From NCBI RefSeq assembly GCF_000974425.1, contig NZ_CP010429.1, positions 2,046,001 through 2,110,000 on the forward strand: a stretch of 64,000 nucleotides of DNA, in the 5' to 3' direction. Source of the stretch: Spirosoma radiotolerans. Lineage in GTDB: Bacteria > Bacteroidota > Bacteroidia > Cytophagales > Spirosomataceae. Of this stretch, positions 1 through 7,139 are shown piece by piece. Every line of letters begins with the position of its first letter. Position 1 is the first letter of the stretch. Both the position numbers and the translations under genes were made by a program. The notes beneath the pieces are model-generated. The model was not told the origin of the DNA and searched no databases. It saw only the letters and a list, made by a program, of their open reading frames with translations.

Positions 1-87
1 CTCGACGTGAAAGCATGGGGTGAGGTACAGGAAAAGGGTGCTGACGGAGTAAAGCCAGTCAGGGCCTTATTCCTACCCGCAAGATAA
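1..87 (+). CDS. C-terminal end of an unidentified protein (partial)
   Basis: The first 28 codons of frame 1 are open and end at a TAA at 85-87. They read as ordinary protein with a basic, hydrophobic tail (KPVRALFLPAR). The start lies outside the window, so the product cannot be named. About 200 bases without a recognisable feature follow before the convergent corA-like gene. The call rests only on the open frame at the window edge. Confidence 0.4.
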   Translation, partial: LDVKAWGEVQEKGADGVKPVRALFLPAR

Positions 88-286
88 ACATAAACAGGTG
101 TTGAGGGATGATTCTACCTGGCATTGACAGTTATTAAAAATAATCGTCTCCCTATAAGCTCCTATTTAAGTCGAAGCTATGTGATGATGGCTTGGTGCAT
201 CACTAAATAGACCCAATCAGCTAGTCACCGACTACCTCTGGGCGCTACTAGACTTAACATACCCAACCCGATTAAAACTTCTGCCC

Positions 287-1189
287 TTACAGCCAGCCTT
301 TCCGCTTGAACCAGCCATAAATACCCAAGGCGACAACACCCATACTCACCAGCACGGCCGGATAGCCATAACGCCAGCCTAATTCGGGCATGTGCTCGAA
401 GTTCATCCCGTAGATGCCCACAATAAAGGTCAAGGGCAGAAAGAAGGCCGAAAAGACTGTTAGTACCCGCATCACCTCATTGGTCCGCTGGGAAGCCATA
501 GACAAATAGATGTTCAGCAGGTGCGTGGCAGCCTCTTCCAGCTGTTCGTAAATAGTGCGTGCTTTCACATGTAAATCCAACGTATCTTGTAACACCGGAG
601 AAGCGCCCTCACTACGCTGCAAGCAATGGAGAATGTCTTCCGTCAGGGTTAAGATGCGTTTAGCAGATGAAGCTTTGCGCTTCAAATAATAGAGCTGTTG
701 GAGAACCTGCTTGGTCGGCTTTCCCAAGAATAAAGCCGATTCGTGACCATCTAACTCATTCGCTAAAGCCAAACCTGGATCAATGTAACTATTGAGTACC
801 CAGCGAACAATGCGGATGCTTAATTCAGCCGTTGACTGACAATGGCCAGGGGTTACAAAGCGCTTTTTAATTTCGTCCAGCACCGGCTGAGCACTCCGGT
901 GAACGGTAATGATAAAGTCGTTGCTGTAAAAGATGGCGATTTTATTACTGAGCTCCTGAATCGTATCGGCGTCTGTCTCTTTATCGGGGTTATAAATGCG
1001 GGTGATTATAAAGCTGACTGGCCCAATCGATTCAAACTTAGGGAGATGGTCGGGCTCCAGGCAGTCTTTAATGACTGTATAATAGAGATCATATTTCTGG
1101 GCCACTTGGTCAAGCTCCTCCGGAGATGGATCATTCAGATCCAGCCAAGTAAAGGGGTGATCAATTGGAGTCGCTAATTCTTTCTGCAT
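287..1189 (-). CDS. corA: CorA-family divalent metal (magnesium/cobalt) transporter
   Basis: 300 aa, the usual length for a short CorA. The N-terminal cytosolic domain is followed by a long helical stretch (about residues 150-240) and two C-terminal membrane segments (about 240-260 and 272-292). The family signature GMN is at residues 261-263, at the end of the first membrane helix, and the protein ends with a basic tail (FKRKGWL), as in CorA pentamers. Known family role: channel-like uptake or efflux of Mg2+ and related ions across the inner membrane. It stands alone on the minus strand. No Mg-sensing leader was recognised in the roughly 90 bases upstream. Confidence 0.93.
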   Translation of the reverse strand: MQKELATPIDHPFTWLDLNDPSPEELDQVAQKYDLYYTVIKDCLEPDHLPKFESIGPVSFIITRIYNPDKETDADTIQELSNKIAIFYSNDFIITVHRSAQPVLDEIKKRFVTPGHCQSTAELSIRIVRWVLNSYIDPGLALANELDGHESALFLGKPTKQVLQQLYYLKRKASSAKRILTLTEDILHCLQRSEGASPVLQDTLDLHVKARTIYEQLEEAATHLLNIYLSMASQRTNEVMRVLTVFSAFFLPLTFIVGIYGMNFEHMPELGWRYGYPAVLVSMGVVALGIYGWFKRKGWL

Positions 1190-1282
1190 GGGGTAAGCTT
1201 CCAGTTGCCCCTAATAACATGGAATAGGCTAAGCGAGTTGATCATTTAATACAGATTTAACTCAAATAGGTCACCAACTGTC

Positions 1283-1775
1283 TTATTCCCGACCCTGCCC
1301 GGGTCGGGGTAACACGTACTGATCAATTTGGCAAACCGGCATAATCCGTTGGTTGCTCGAGGTAATAAACACTTTGTCTGCTTCAAAAACTTCTGCCAGC
1401 GGAATGTCTCGCACTTCGACGGAAAAATACCCTGACATACCGATAAGACATGTTTTTAGGTGATGCCGGGTAAGATACCGCTATGAGCCGTACTAACCGT
1501 TTTGTTTTTAACGATAAAGACGTTGCTTCGCGACGACTCGGAGATTAGCCCGTTGGAATAGTATAAATAGTCATCCGCGGCCTGACGCTTTAAGTGAGGC
1601 AGCCTCTGGATGAGTGGCAAGTAACTGAGCGTTTTGACCGCCGGAATCTCCCGATGATACTCGTAGGACATTAAAGTTAAACCAAAGGCGGCATCCGAAA
1701 AGCCAGGTCCGTGACATGAAGGCGGGTCTCTGCCAGGGGTAGGAGCTCACCATTAAAATAAGCGTATGCGTCCAT
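1283..1775 (-). pseudogene. Decayed class IV aminotransferase (branched-chain / D-amino-acid type)
   Basis: Three pieces in different frames together resemble a PLP-dependent class IV aminotransferase. From the ATG at 1775 the N-terminus reads MDAYAYFNGELLPLAETR, then meets TAA stops near 1680. A second frame (about 1456-1671) carries the central part, with the family motif SESSRSNVFIVKNK and then GILPGIT, which runs into a TAA where an Arg is usual. A third frame (about 1283-1443) carries the C-terminal part (VEVRDIPLAEVFEADKVFIT, then SSNQRIMPV). The stretch between first and second pieces is too short for an intact enzyme, so an internal deletion of several dozen residues is likely. At least one stop and two frame changes mean it cannot be functional. 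Confidence 0.85.
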
Positions 1776-1899
1776 GTAAATGTACTGTTTAGGATTCGAG
1801 TGTTTTCCTAACACTGCATCAGGGTTCAGAAGTACGCTTTCCAATACTGGTCCTATGGCATCAATCGGTTCAATTAGGGAAATGATGAGTCATTTCCCA

Positions 1900-2328
1900 C
1901 TATTTCCCGGCCAGGTCGGCAACTCCGTTCGGAAACATGGCTTTGGCCACCTGCGCCATATCCAGTGCCTCACGCAGTAACTTAATCTTACCATTTTCAG
2001 CCACTAACCGGCCCATATACGTTTGATGGTAGGGTCGACCGGTTGCCGCTACATGACACCTGACATCGTATTCCCCGAAAGCCTGATTGGGCGTATCGAT
2101 ATGAATCTGAATATTCTCAAACTCAAAACCAGGAAATGTTTTGGGCAGATTTTTCAGGAATTGGTAGAGGACGTCTTTGCCGTGCCATTGCCAGGGCATC
2201 CCTAGAGTAGCTAAATAAGGCAACTCAATGGTGGCATCCTCCGCGAAGAGCTCAATTGCCTGGTCAGCATCGTTAATCGAATGAAGGTAGCCGAGCAGCA
2301 GTTCTTTTGCGGTTTTTGTTGAATTCAT
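1900..2328 (-). CDS. NTF2-like / SnoaL-like small protein
   Basis: 142 aa from the ATG at 2328. An upstream in-frame ATG at 2394 would add a basic, low-complexity stretch and is less likely. The fold is suggested by an N-terminal helical part (KELLLGYLHSINDADQA), the acidic segment LFAEDATIELP, and alternating strands to the C-terminus, as in nuclear-transport-factor-2-like proteins. Members include polyketide cyclases, isomerases and limonene-epoxide-hydrolase-type enzymes, and many have no known substrate. It neighbours a second NTF2-like gene and a Crp/Fnr regulator on the same strand. The substrate cannot be predicted. Confidence 0.8.
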   Translation of the reverse strand: MNSTKTAKELLLGYLHSINDADQAIELFAEDATIELPYLATLGMPWQWHGKDVLYQFLKNLPKTFPGFEFENIQIHIDTPNQAFGEYDVRCHVAATGRPYHQTYMGRLVAENGKIKLLREALDMAQVAKAMFPNGVADLAGK

Positions 2329-2611
2329 GGTCTTGTTTTGTTTATGGTTGTATTGATAAATGGAGTAATGGCTTAGTTGTACCCACGTGCGCACGCACTC
2401 GTTTCTAGAGCGCGGAGCTTAACGTAATACGATTGGATCGACTTATCCAGTGGGGGCATTTCCCATTTCGGTGCAGCCAACTAAGTACCGATTACTGATC
2501 GTGCGGTTTTATGACAAGGTACTTTTTGGAGCAGGGCAAGAACCGGTTGAGAAATGAGAAACCGTTTGGCGAAAGCAAGGACAAGCGACGAATGTTACCC
2601 GCTCTAGTGCT

Positions 2612-2977
2612 TTACTGGTTTTTCTTTGTATCCAGAAAAACCAACAGGGACTGAATCTTTCCCGCTTCGAAGGTAAAAATGTCCTGGCCTGTAACCCGTG
2701 CCGGATCATCGGGTGGACCGAATTGCCAGTTCACTCGGGCTATGTTATGATGCGATTCGACGGGTGTTCGTTGCGCAAAGCGGTATTCGGGTCGTTTAGC
2801 GAGCAGATCGTCAATATAAGCATCGATGTTTGGCAGGCCATTGAACCGGTAATGAGCAATGACCAAGACATCATCGCTGTACAGCTTCTCCATGGCCGCT
2901 CTTCGGGTTAACGGGTTGCGGTCGCTCCATACGGTAAAGTGCTCCGCAATTAACGTGTTGATTTCGTCTTCTTCCAT
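2612..2977 (-). CDS. NTF2-like / SnoaL-like small protein, probable target of the neighbouring regulator
   Basis: 121 aa. The pattern of an N-terminal helix (EINTLIAEHFTVWSD), the segment LYSDDVLVIAHYRFNG, and a C-terminal sheet with TGQDIFTFEAGKIQSLLVF is typical of NTF2-like proteins annotated as nuclear transport factor 2 family. It lies downstream of the Crp/Fnr gene on the same strand, with a 161-base gap holding a perfect TTGACA-TT-TGTCAA palindrome about 77 bases before its start. It may therefore be transcribed separately and controlled by that regulator; this is inference. No catalytic residues can be assigned with confidence. Confidence 0.8.
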   Translation of the reverse strand: MEEDEINTLIAEHFTVWSDRNPLTRRAAMEKLYSDDVLVIAHYRFNGLPNIDAYIDDLLAKRPEYRFAQRTPVESHHNIARVNWQFGPPDDPARVTGQDIFTFEAGKIQSLLVFLDTKKNQ

Positions 2978-3053
2978 GCCGGTTAATCGAGTAAACGTTG
3001 TGCTTACTCCGTGTGTTTGACCGCAAAGTTGCGGCTATTGGGTGAGCGCACCC

Positions 3054-3067
3054 TTGACATTTGTCAA
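3054..3067. promoter_or_regulatory. Palindromic operator candidate TTGACA-TT-TGTCAA
   Basis: A perfect 14-bp palindrome lies between the Crp/Fnr gene and the NTF2-like gene at 2612-2977. The same arms occur at 3890-3903, and a looser version at 3868-3881, upstream of the gene at 3956. The form TTGAC-n4-GTCAA resembles FNR boxes (TTGAT-n4-ATCAA) and PrfA boxes, both recognised by Crp/Fnr-family proteins. That the local regulator binds it is inference. Confidence 0.6.
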
Positions 3068-3138
3068 AAAAGAAAGGAACCGCAACATGGGGGTAAAAAG
3101 TAGGTAGAAAGCGATTCTGCTGATCGCAGTACCGGTAC

Positions 3139-3732
3139 TTATCGCTTTTTGGCAACTTTGTTCCGCATTCGACTTAGAGTTTCGGCACTGATGCCGAGAT
3201 AAGACGCAATCATACTTTGCGGTAGGCGGGTATTGAGGCTGGGGTGATTTTTTAAAAAGTGAAGGTATTTTTCTTCAGCACTGTAACTGATAGTGGCATG
3301 AATACGTTGCTGAGCGGCTATAAACCCCCGGTGTAGGATCTCGTTGACCATATGGTCAAACAAGGGTATTTTCCCCCGAAGTCGCTCAAAATGTTCTTCT
3401 TTGATGATGACTAAGACGGAATCTTCTACCGCGTCGATGTTAAATTGAGATGGCTTGCCCGACACGAGGCTTTGCCGGTCCCCTGTCCACCCGTTCTCTA
3501 CGGCAAAATTGAGGATATGTTCCGTGCCTTTATCATCGACGGAATAAATGCGTAAACAGCCACTGACCACAAAGACATTCAGTTGCCAGACGTCTCCTTC
3601 CTGCAACAGAAATTGTTTCTTTTTAAGCTTTTTGATCTCGCTGTATAACCGAATGTGCTCCAGTTCTTCCTCCCGGATGGCGATTCTGCTTTTTATATAG
3701 CTGGCTAATTCGTCAAAAGCCTCTGTATTCAT
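3139..3732 (-). CDS. Crp/Fnr-family transcriptional regulator
   Basis: 197 aa from the ATG at 3732, the normal family length. The ORF could extend upstream to 3861, but that would cross the operator region. Residues of about 25-120 form a cyclic-nucleotide-binding-like beta barrel (KQFLLQEGDVWQLNVFVVSG, then CLRIYSVDDKG). The C-terminal winged helix carries the recognition-helix pattern MIASYLGISAETLSRMRNK. No cysteine cluster of the FNR iron-sulfur type is present, so the ligand is unknown. The gene is divergent from the reductase at 3956 and upstream of an NTF2-like gene. Matching palindromes lie in both intergenic regions, which suggests local control and possibly autoregulation. Confidence 0.9.
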   Translation of the reverse strand: MNTEAFDELASYIKSRIAIREEELEHIRLYSEIKKLKKKQFLLQEGDVWQLNVFVVSGCLRIYSVDDKGTEHILNFAVENGWTGDRQSLVSGKPSQFNIDAVEDSVLVIIKEEHFERLRGKIPLFDHMVNEILHRGFIAAQQRIHATISYSAEEKYLHFLKNHPSLNTRLPQSMIASYLGISAETLSRMRNKVAKKR

Positions 3733-3867
3733 CGAATGACACTTACTAATAAACTTAGTAAAGATACACGAAATAAACCCGTTCCGGAAAGGAGAGGGGC
3801 AATCCCAGAACCCATTAATGGCCTTTGCTAGCTCAAGACGACCGCGGGTGAAGGCTTGCACTTTTGC

Positions 3868-3903
3868 TTGACATGGGTCAAAAAATTACTTGACAAATGT
3901 CAA
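3868..3903. promoter_or_regulatory. Two palindromic operator candidates in a divergent promoter region
   Basis: TTGAC-ATGG-GTCAA lies at 3868-3881 and TTGACA-AA-TGTCAA at 3890-3903, with centres 22 bp apart (about two helical turns). They sit between the Crp/Fnr gene (start 3732, leftward) and the reductase gene (start 3956, rightward), 53-88 bases before the latter. The arms match the site at 3054-3067. Binding by the neighbouring Crp/Fnr protein is inferred from sequence and position only. Confidence 0.6.
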
Positions 3904-3955
3904 CGGCTCCTGGCTGCTCCATCCACCAACTTTGCCGCAACAAAATGTTACTACG

Positions 3956-4552
3956 ATGAAAAAAACAGTTGGCATTCTAGGAGCGGGCAACATCGCCCAG
4001 ACAATCGCTACGTATCTAATTCGCTCTGGCCATGAGGTTACCTTGAGCAATACCAACGCCGAAAAGCTTTCGGAGGTTGTCCGTTCCCTGGGCACGGGGG
4101 CAAAAGCAGGTTCGGTAACCGAAGCGGCCGCTGCTGATATCGTCTTTTTAGCCCTTCCCTGGTTGAGTGTACCCGAGCTGGCTAATCGCATCGATTCATG
4201 GGACAATCGGATCGTTGTGGATGCGACCAATCATTTTATCAGTCCTGATTTTCAGGTCGCCGACTTAAACGGGCGAACTTCCACCGACGTGGTCTCGGAT
4301 TATCTTCCCGGGGCCAGAGTGGTCAAAGCATTCAATACGCTTTACTTTAAGGTTTTAGCACAACCACCACAACAAAATGGGGGCAGACGCGTGCTTTTTC
4401 TGTCAGGAAATGATCCGGACGCGAATGCAGTAGTAGCTAGTTTAATTGAGGGGTTTGGTTTTGCAGCCGTCAATTTAGGTCCTCTGTCGGTGGGTGGCCA
4501 CCTGCAACAAGCTAAAGGCCCTCTTGCTTCCTTAAATAGTATTAAAGTGTAA
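3956..4552 (+). CDS. NADPH-dependent F420-reductase-like / NAD(P)-binding oxidoreductase
   Basis: 198 aa from ATG 3956, chosen because the Rossmann motif begins at once (KKTVGILGAGNIAQTIATYL). The GxGxxA motif, the segment AADIVFLALPW and ARVVKAFNT are typical of the F420H2:NADP+ oxidoreductase / pyrroline-5-carboxylate-reductase-like family. In Bacteroidota such proteins are usually annotated 'NADPH-dependent F420 reductase' although F420 use is doubtful. It probably reduces a small molecule with NADPH in the cytoplasm, substrate unknown. It is divergent from the Crp/Fnr gene, with two palindromic operator candidates between them, and is probably a member of that small regulon. Confidence 0.85.
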   Translation: MKKTVGILGAGNIAQTIATYLIRSGHEVTLSNTNAEKLSEVVRSLGTGAKAGSVTEAAAADIVFLALPWLSVPELANRIDSWDNRIVVDATNHFISPDFQVADLNGRTSTDVVSDYLPGARVVKAFNTLYFKVLAQPPQQNGGRRVLFLSGNDPDANAVVASLIEGFGFAAVNLGPLSVGGHLQQAKGPLASLNSIKV

Positions 4553-4603
4553 TGTTCAATACTGATTTTATAGGCATATGGATGATAGTAGAGAGTTAAT
4601 ACA

Positions 4604-4620
4604 TTTATGTGTCACATAAA
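4604..4620. promoter_or_regulatory. Perfect palindrome TTTATGTG-T-CACATAAA
   Basis: An 8+1+8 perfect palindrome lies 160 bases upstream of the SDR gene that opens the operon at 4780. It is in the otherwise featureless gap after the reductase gene. Its size suits a dimeric regulator site. There is no direct evidence of the binding protein. Confidence 0.35.
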
Positions 4621-4779
4621 ACCCACCTTTTTTGAGATCAAGGAACAGTAGGTTACTGGTTTTTAAACAGCCAAGGGAGGCTGTCTTTCGATCTCGGATA
4701 CGATTTACCCCAACTCGGATACTTTTTTATCCCCCACGCCCGCCATCTTTGGCTCTGTAAATCTGTAGCTAACAAACGT

Positions 4780-5649
4780 ATGGAAAGCGAGAAAAAAGTA
4801 AACGTCTGGTTCATCACGGGTGCCTCCAAGGGAATGGGCTTGGCCCTGGTCAAGTTACTGCTAGCCAAGGGACATGCCGTAGCCGCCACCTCCCGGAATG
4901 CCCAGGCACTAAAGCGGCAAATTGACGGCTATGACGCCACCTTTTTGCCCCTGGAGATGGACCTGACCGCCGATGACAGCGTCCGAAACGCCATTCAACA
5001 GACAGTAAAAACATTTGGTCGGCTCGATGTGGTGGTCAACAATGCCGGCTTTGCCTACGTGGGCAGCCTGGAAGAGATGACCGATGAGGAGTTTCGCTAT
5101 GCCCTGGATGTAAACCTGTTTGGTACCGTCAATGTCATTCGAGCGGCTATGCCCTACCTGCGCCAGCAACGCAGCGGGCATATTATCAACATTGCTTCGG
5201 CCGGTGGCTACGTAGCCGTGGCCAATCTGGGCAGTTATGCCGCTTCCAAATTTGCCATGGTCGGATTAACCGAATCCCTGGCCGCTGAAATAAAACCGTT
5301 TGGTGTCTATGCCACCGTGGTCTTGCCCGGTTCGTTTCGAACCCGCTTTTTAGAAGATGGCTCATTAACTTACGTCAAGACGCCCATTGCCGAATATGGC
5401 AGTGACCAAACCTTAGATGGTATGAGCAAACGGGCGGGTAGCCAGCCCGGTGACCCGGATAAGTTAGTCGCTGAACTCGTTAAGTTAGCCGACTACCCGG
5501 CCCCACCCGTCCACCTGATTCTGGGCCCGGACAGTTACCGCATGATTATGGATAAACGGGACAAGGATATGGCCGAGTTTGAGGCTTACAAGGAAACAAC
5601 AATGTCGACCAACCTCGAGCAGGTATTACCTGACCACCAAACACATTAG
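4780..5649 (+). CDS. Short-chain dehydrogenase/reductase (classical SDR)
   Basis: 289 aa. The cofactor motif TGASKGMG is at residues 13-20, NNAG at 87-90, the catalytic Ser near 140 and the YxxxK pair at Tyr153/Lys157. It is a complete classical SDR with a C-terminal extension typical of the 'oxidoreductase, short chain' group found beside AraC regulators in Bacteroidota. It catalyses NAD(P)-dependent oxidation or reduction of an alcohol/carbonyl; the substrate is unknown. It is first of five same-strand genes with gaps of 21, 24, 11 and 48 bases, very probably one operon with a molybdenum hydroxylase. A related SDR lies at 30968-31807. Confidence 0.93.
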   Translation: MESEKKVNVWFITGASKGMGLALVKLLLAKGHAVAATSRNAQALKRQIDGYDATFLPLEMDLTADDSVRNAIQQTVKTFGRLDVVVNNAGFAYVGSLEEMTDEEFRYALDVNLFGTVNVIRAAMPYLRQQRSGHIINIASAGGYVAVANLGSYAASKFAMVGLTESLAAEIKPFGVYATVVLPGSFRTRFLEDGSLTYVKTPIAEYGSDQTLDGMSKRAGSQPGDPDKLVAELVKLADYPAPPVHLILGPDSYRMIMDKRDKDMAEFEAYKETTMSTNLEQVLPDHQTH

Positions 5650-5670
5650 GGTTAATCCAGTTGCTTTTCG

Positions 5671-6585
5671 ATGAAAGAGCCCGTGCCGTACGCCATCCGC
5701 TCCATTACGGAATATCATCAGCTGCTTGGGCTACCTAAGCCCAAGCACCCCCTGTTTTCGGTGATCGATCATCAGGACGTCAAGCAGTATTCGGATGAAC
5801 GACTGCGGGTCAAAACCTACGCCTTTTACACCATCAGTATGAAGAAGGGGTATGCCGGTAAAATGAAATACGGCCAGACCTACTATGACTTCGATGAAGG
5901 CGCGATGGTCTTTCACGGCCCCCGGCAGGTGATTACTTCCGAGCTGACCGATGACATGGCGCTTAGCGGATGGAGCCTGTTAATTCACCCGGACTTTATC
6001 CATCCCTATCCACTATTTGCCAAGTGGAAGCAGACTGGTTTTTTCGCCTATACGCTCAGCGAGGCCCTGCACCCCTCCGACGAAGAGATCCAGCTCCTGG
6101 AAACCATTCTGGGCACGATTCGTCACGAATACAGGTCGGGTATTGATCGCTTCAGTCAGGACATTCTCATCAGCCAGTTAGAGGTGTTACTCAACTATTG
6201 CAACCGGTTTTACCATCGGCAGTTTCTCACCCGCAAAAAGGTCAATCATGATCTGCTGAGCCGACTGGATGCGCTGCTGGACGAGTACTTTACCACGGAC
6301 CAAGCGTCCTTGCGGGGGGTACCCACGGTCCAGCAGCTTGCCGATCACTTGACCGTGTCAGCCTCCTACCTGAGCGATATGCTCCGGGTGTTAACCGGCC
6401 AGAGTGCCCAGCAGCACCTCACCGATCACATCATCGAGCGGGGCAAAGAACTCCTGGCCACGACCTCCCTGTCGGTGGGCGAAATCGCCTTTCGACTCGG
6501 GTACGAAAATCCGCAAGGCTTTCATAAGCTGTTTAAGGCCAAAACCCAGCAGACACCGCTGGCCTTCCGGGCCTCGCTCAACTAA
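5671..6585 (+). CDS. AraC-family transcriptional regulator
   Basis: 304 aa. The N-terminal about 200 residues are a cupin-like sensing region (YDFDEGAMVFHGPRQVI). The C-terminal 100 residues hold two helix-turn-helix units: VQQLADHLTVSASYLSDML, and the AraC signature VGEIAFRLGYENPQGFHKLF, ending TPLAFR. It starts 21 bases after the SDR and ends 24 bases before the 2Fe-2S subunit gene, so the regulator is embedded in the operon it likely controls. Expected role: activator responding to an aldehyde, aromatic or similar substrate of the operon, which is inferred. Confidence 0.93.
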   Translation: MKEPVPYAIRSITEYHQLLGLPKPKHPLFSVIDHQDVKQYSDERLRVKTYAFYTISMKKGYAGKMKYGQTYYDFDEGAMVFHGPRQVITSELTDDMALSGWSLLIHPDFIHPYPLFAKWKQTGFFAYTLSEALHPSDEEIQLLETILGTIRHEYRSGIDRFSQDILISQLEVLLNYCNRFYHRQFLTRKKVNHDLLSRLDALLDEYFTTDQASLRGVPTVQQLADHLTVSASYLSDMLRVLTGQSAQQHLTDHIIERGKELLATTSLSVGEIAFRLGYENPQGFHKLFKAKTQQTPLAFRASLN

Positions 6586-6609
6586 CCGATTCCCTCATTT
6601 GTTTACGCT

Positions 6610-7128
6610 ATGGCAGACCTTACCCTAACCATCAACGGTAAAGCCTACTCCGTTTCAGTCGACGAGCAGACGCCCTTACTATGGGTCATTCGGGATGTGG
6701 TGGGCCTGAAAGGCACCAAGTTTGGCTGTGGCCTGGGACTCTGTGGCGCCTGTACGGTCCACCTGAACGACCAGCCCATCCGTTCCTGCCAGATGCCGGT
6801 CAACCTGATCCACGAGGGGCAAAAAATTACGACCATTGAAGGCCTGAGCAAAACGGGCGATCACCCTGTGCAAAAAGCCTGGGTGGAACATCAGGTACCC
6901 CAATGTGGCTATTGTCAATCCGGGCAGATTATGTCCGCGGTGGCCTTGTTGAAAGAAAATCCCGCGCCAACCGATGCCAACATTGACGCGGCTATGGGTG
7001 GCAATATCTGCCGATGTGGCACCTACGGGCGCATCCGGCAGGCTATTCACGCGGCTGCTTCGGCCGTGCACCAGGCGAAGAAGGCCGCTACACCAGCTCC
7101 CGCCAAAAAGCAAGGTTCATTACACTAA
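6610..7128 (+). CDS. (2Fe-2S)-binding subunit of a molybdenum hydroxylase (IorA-like)
   Basis: 172 aa. Two iron-sulfur modules are complete: the plant-ferredoxin-type Cys40, Cys45, Cys48, Cys60, and the helical module Cys99, Cys102, Cys134, Cys136 (QCGYC and ICRCG). This is the small electron-transfer subunit of xanthine-oxidase-family enzymes such as isoquinoline 1-oxidoreductase and periplasmic aldehyde oxidoreductases. It passes electrons from the molybdopterin subunit encoded 11 bases downstream. The C-terminus ends in an Ala/Lys/Pro-rich tail ([11 protein letters not shown]). No own signal peptide is visible, so co-export with the Tat-targeted partner is likely. Confidence 0.93.
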   Translation: MADLTLTINGKAYSVSVDEQTPLLWVIRDVVGLKGTKFGCGLGLCGACTVHLNDQPIRSCQMPVNLIHEGQKITTIEGLSKTGDHPVQKAWVEHQVPQCGYCQSGQIMSAVALLKENPAPTDANIDAAMGGNICRCGTYGRIRQAIHAAASAVHQAKKAATPAPAKKQGSLH

Positions 7129-7139
7129 TCTTAGCCCAT

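Noticed and set aside
842..1177. Open frame on the plus strand opposite corA
   Set aside because: It is antisense to a complete CorA-like protein with the GMN signature; no family features of its own.
1780..1980. 66-codon plus-strand frame beside the aminotransferase relic
   Set aside because: It overlaps the end of the NTF2-like gene on the other strand and has no recognisable features.
7014..7139. N-terminal extension of the molybdopterin subunit
   Set aside because: It overlaps the 2Fe-2S gene out of frame; the Tat signal begins right after ATG 7140.
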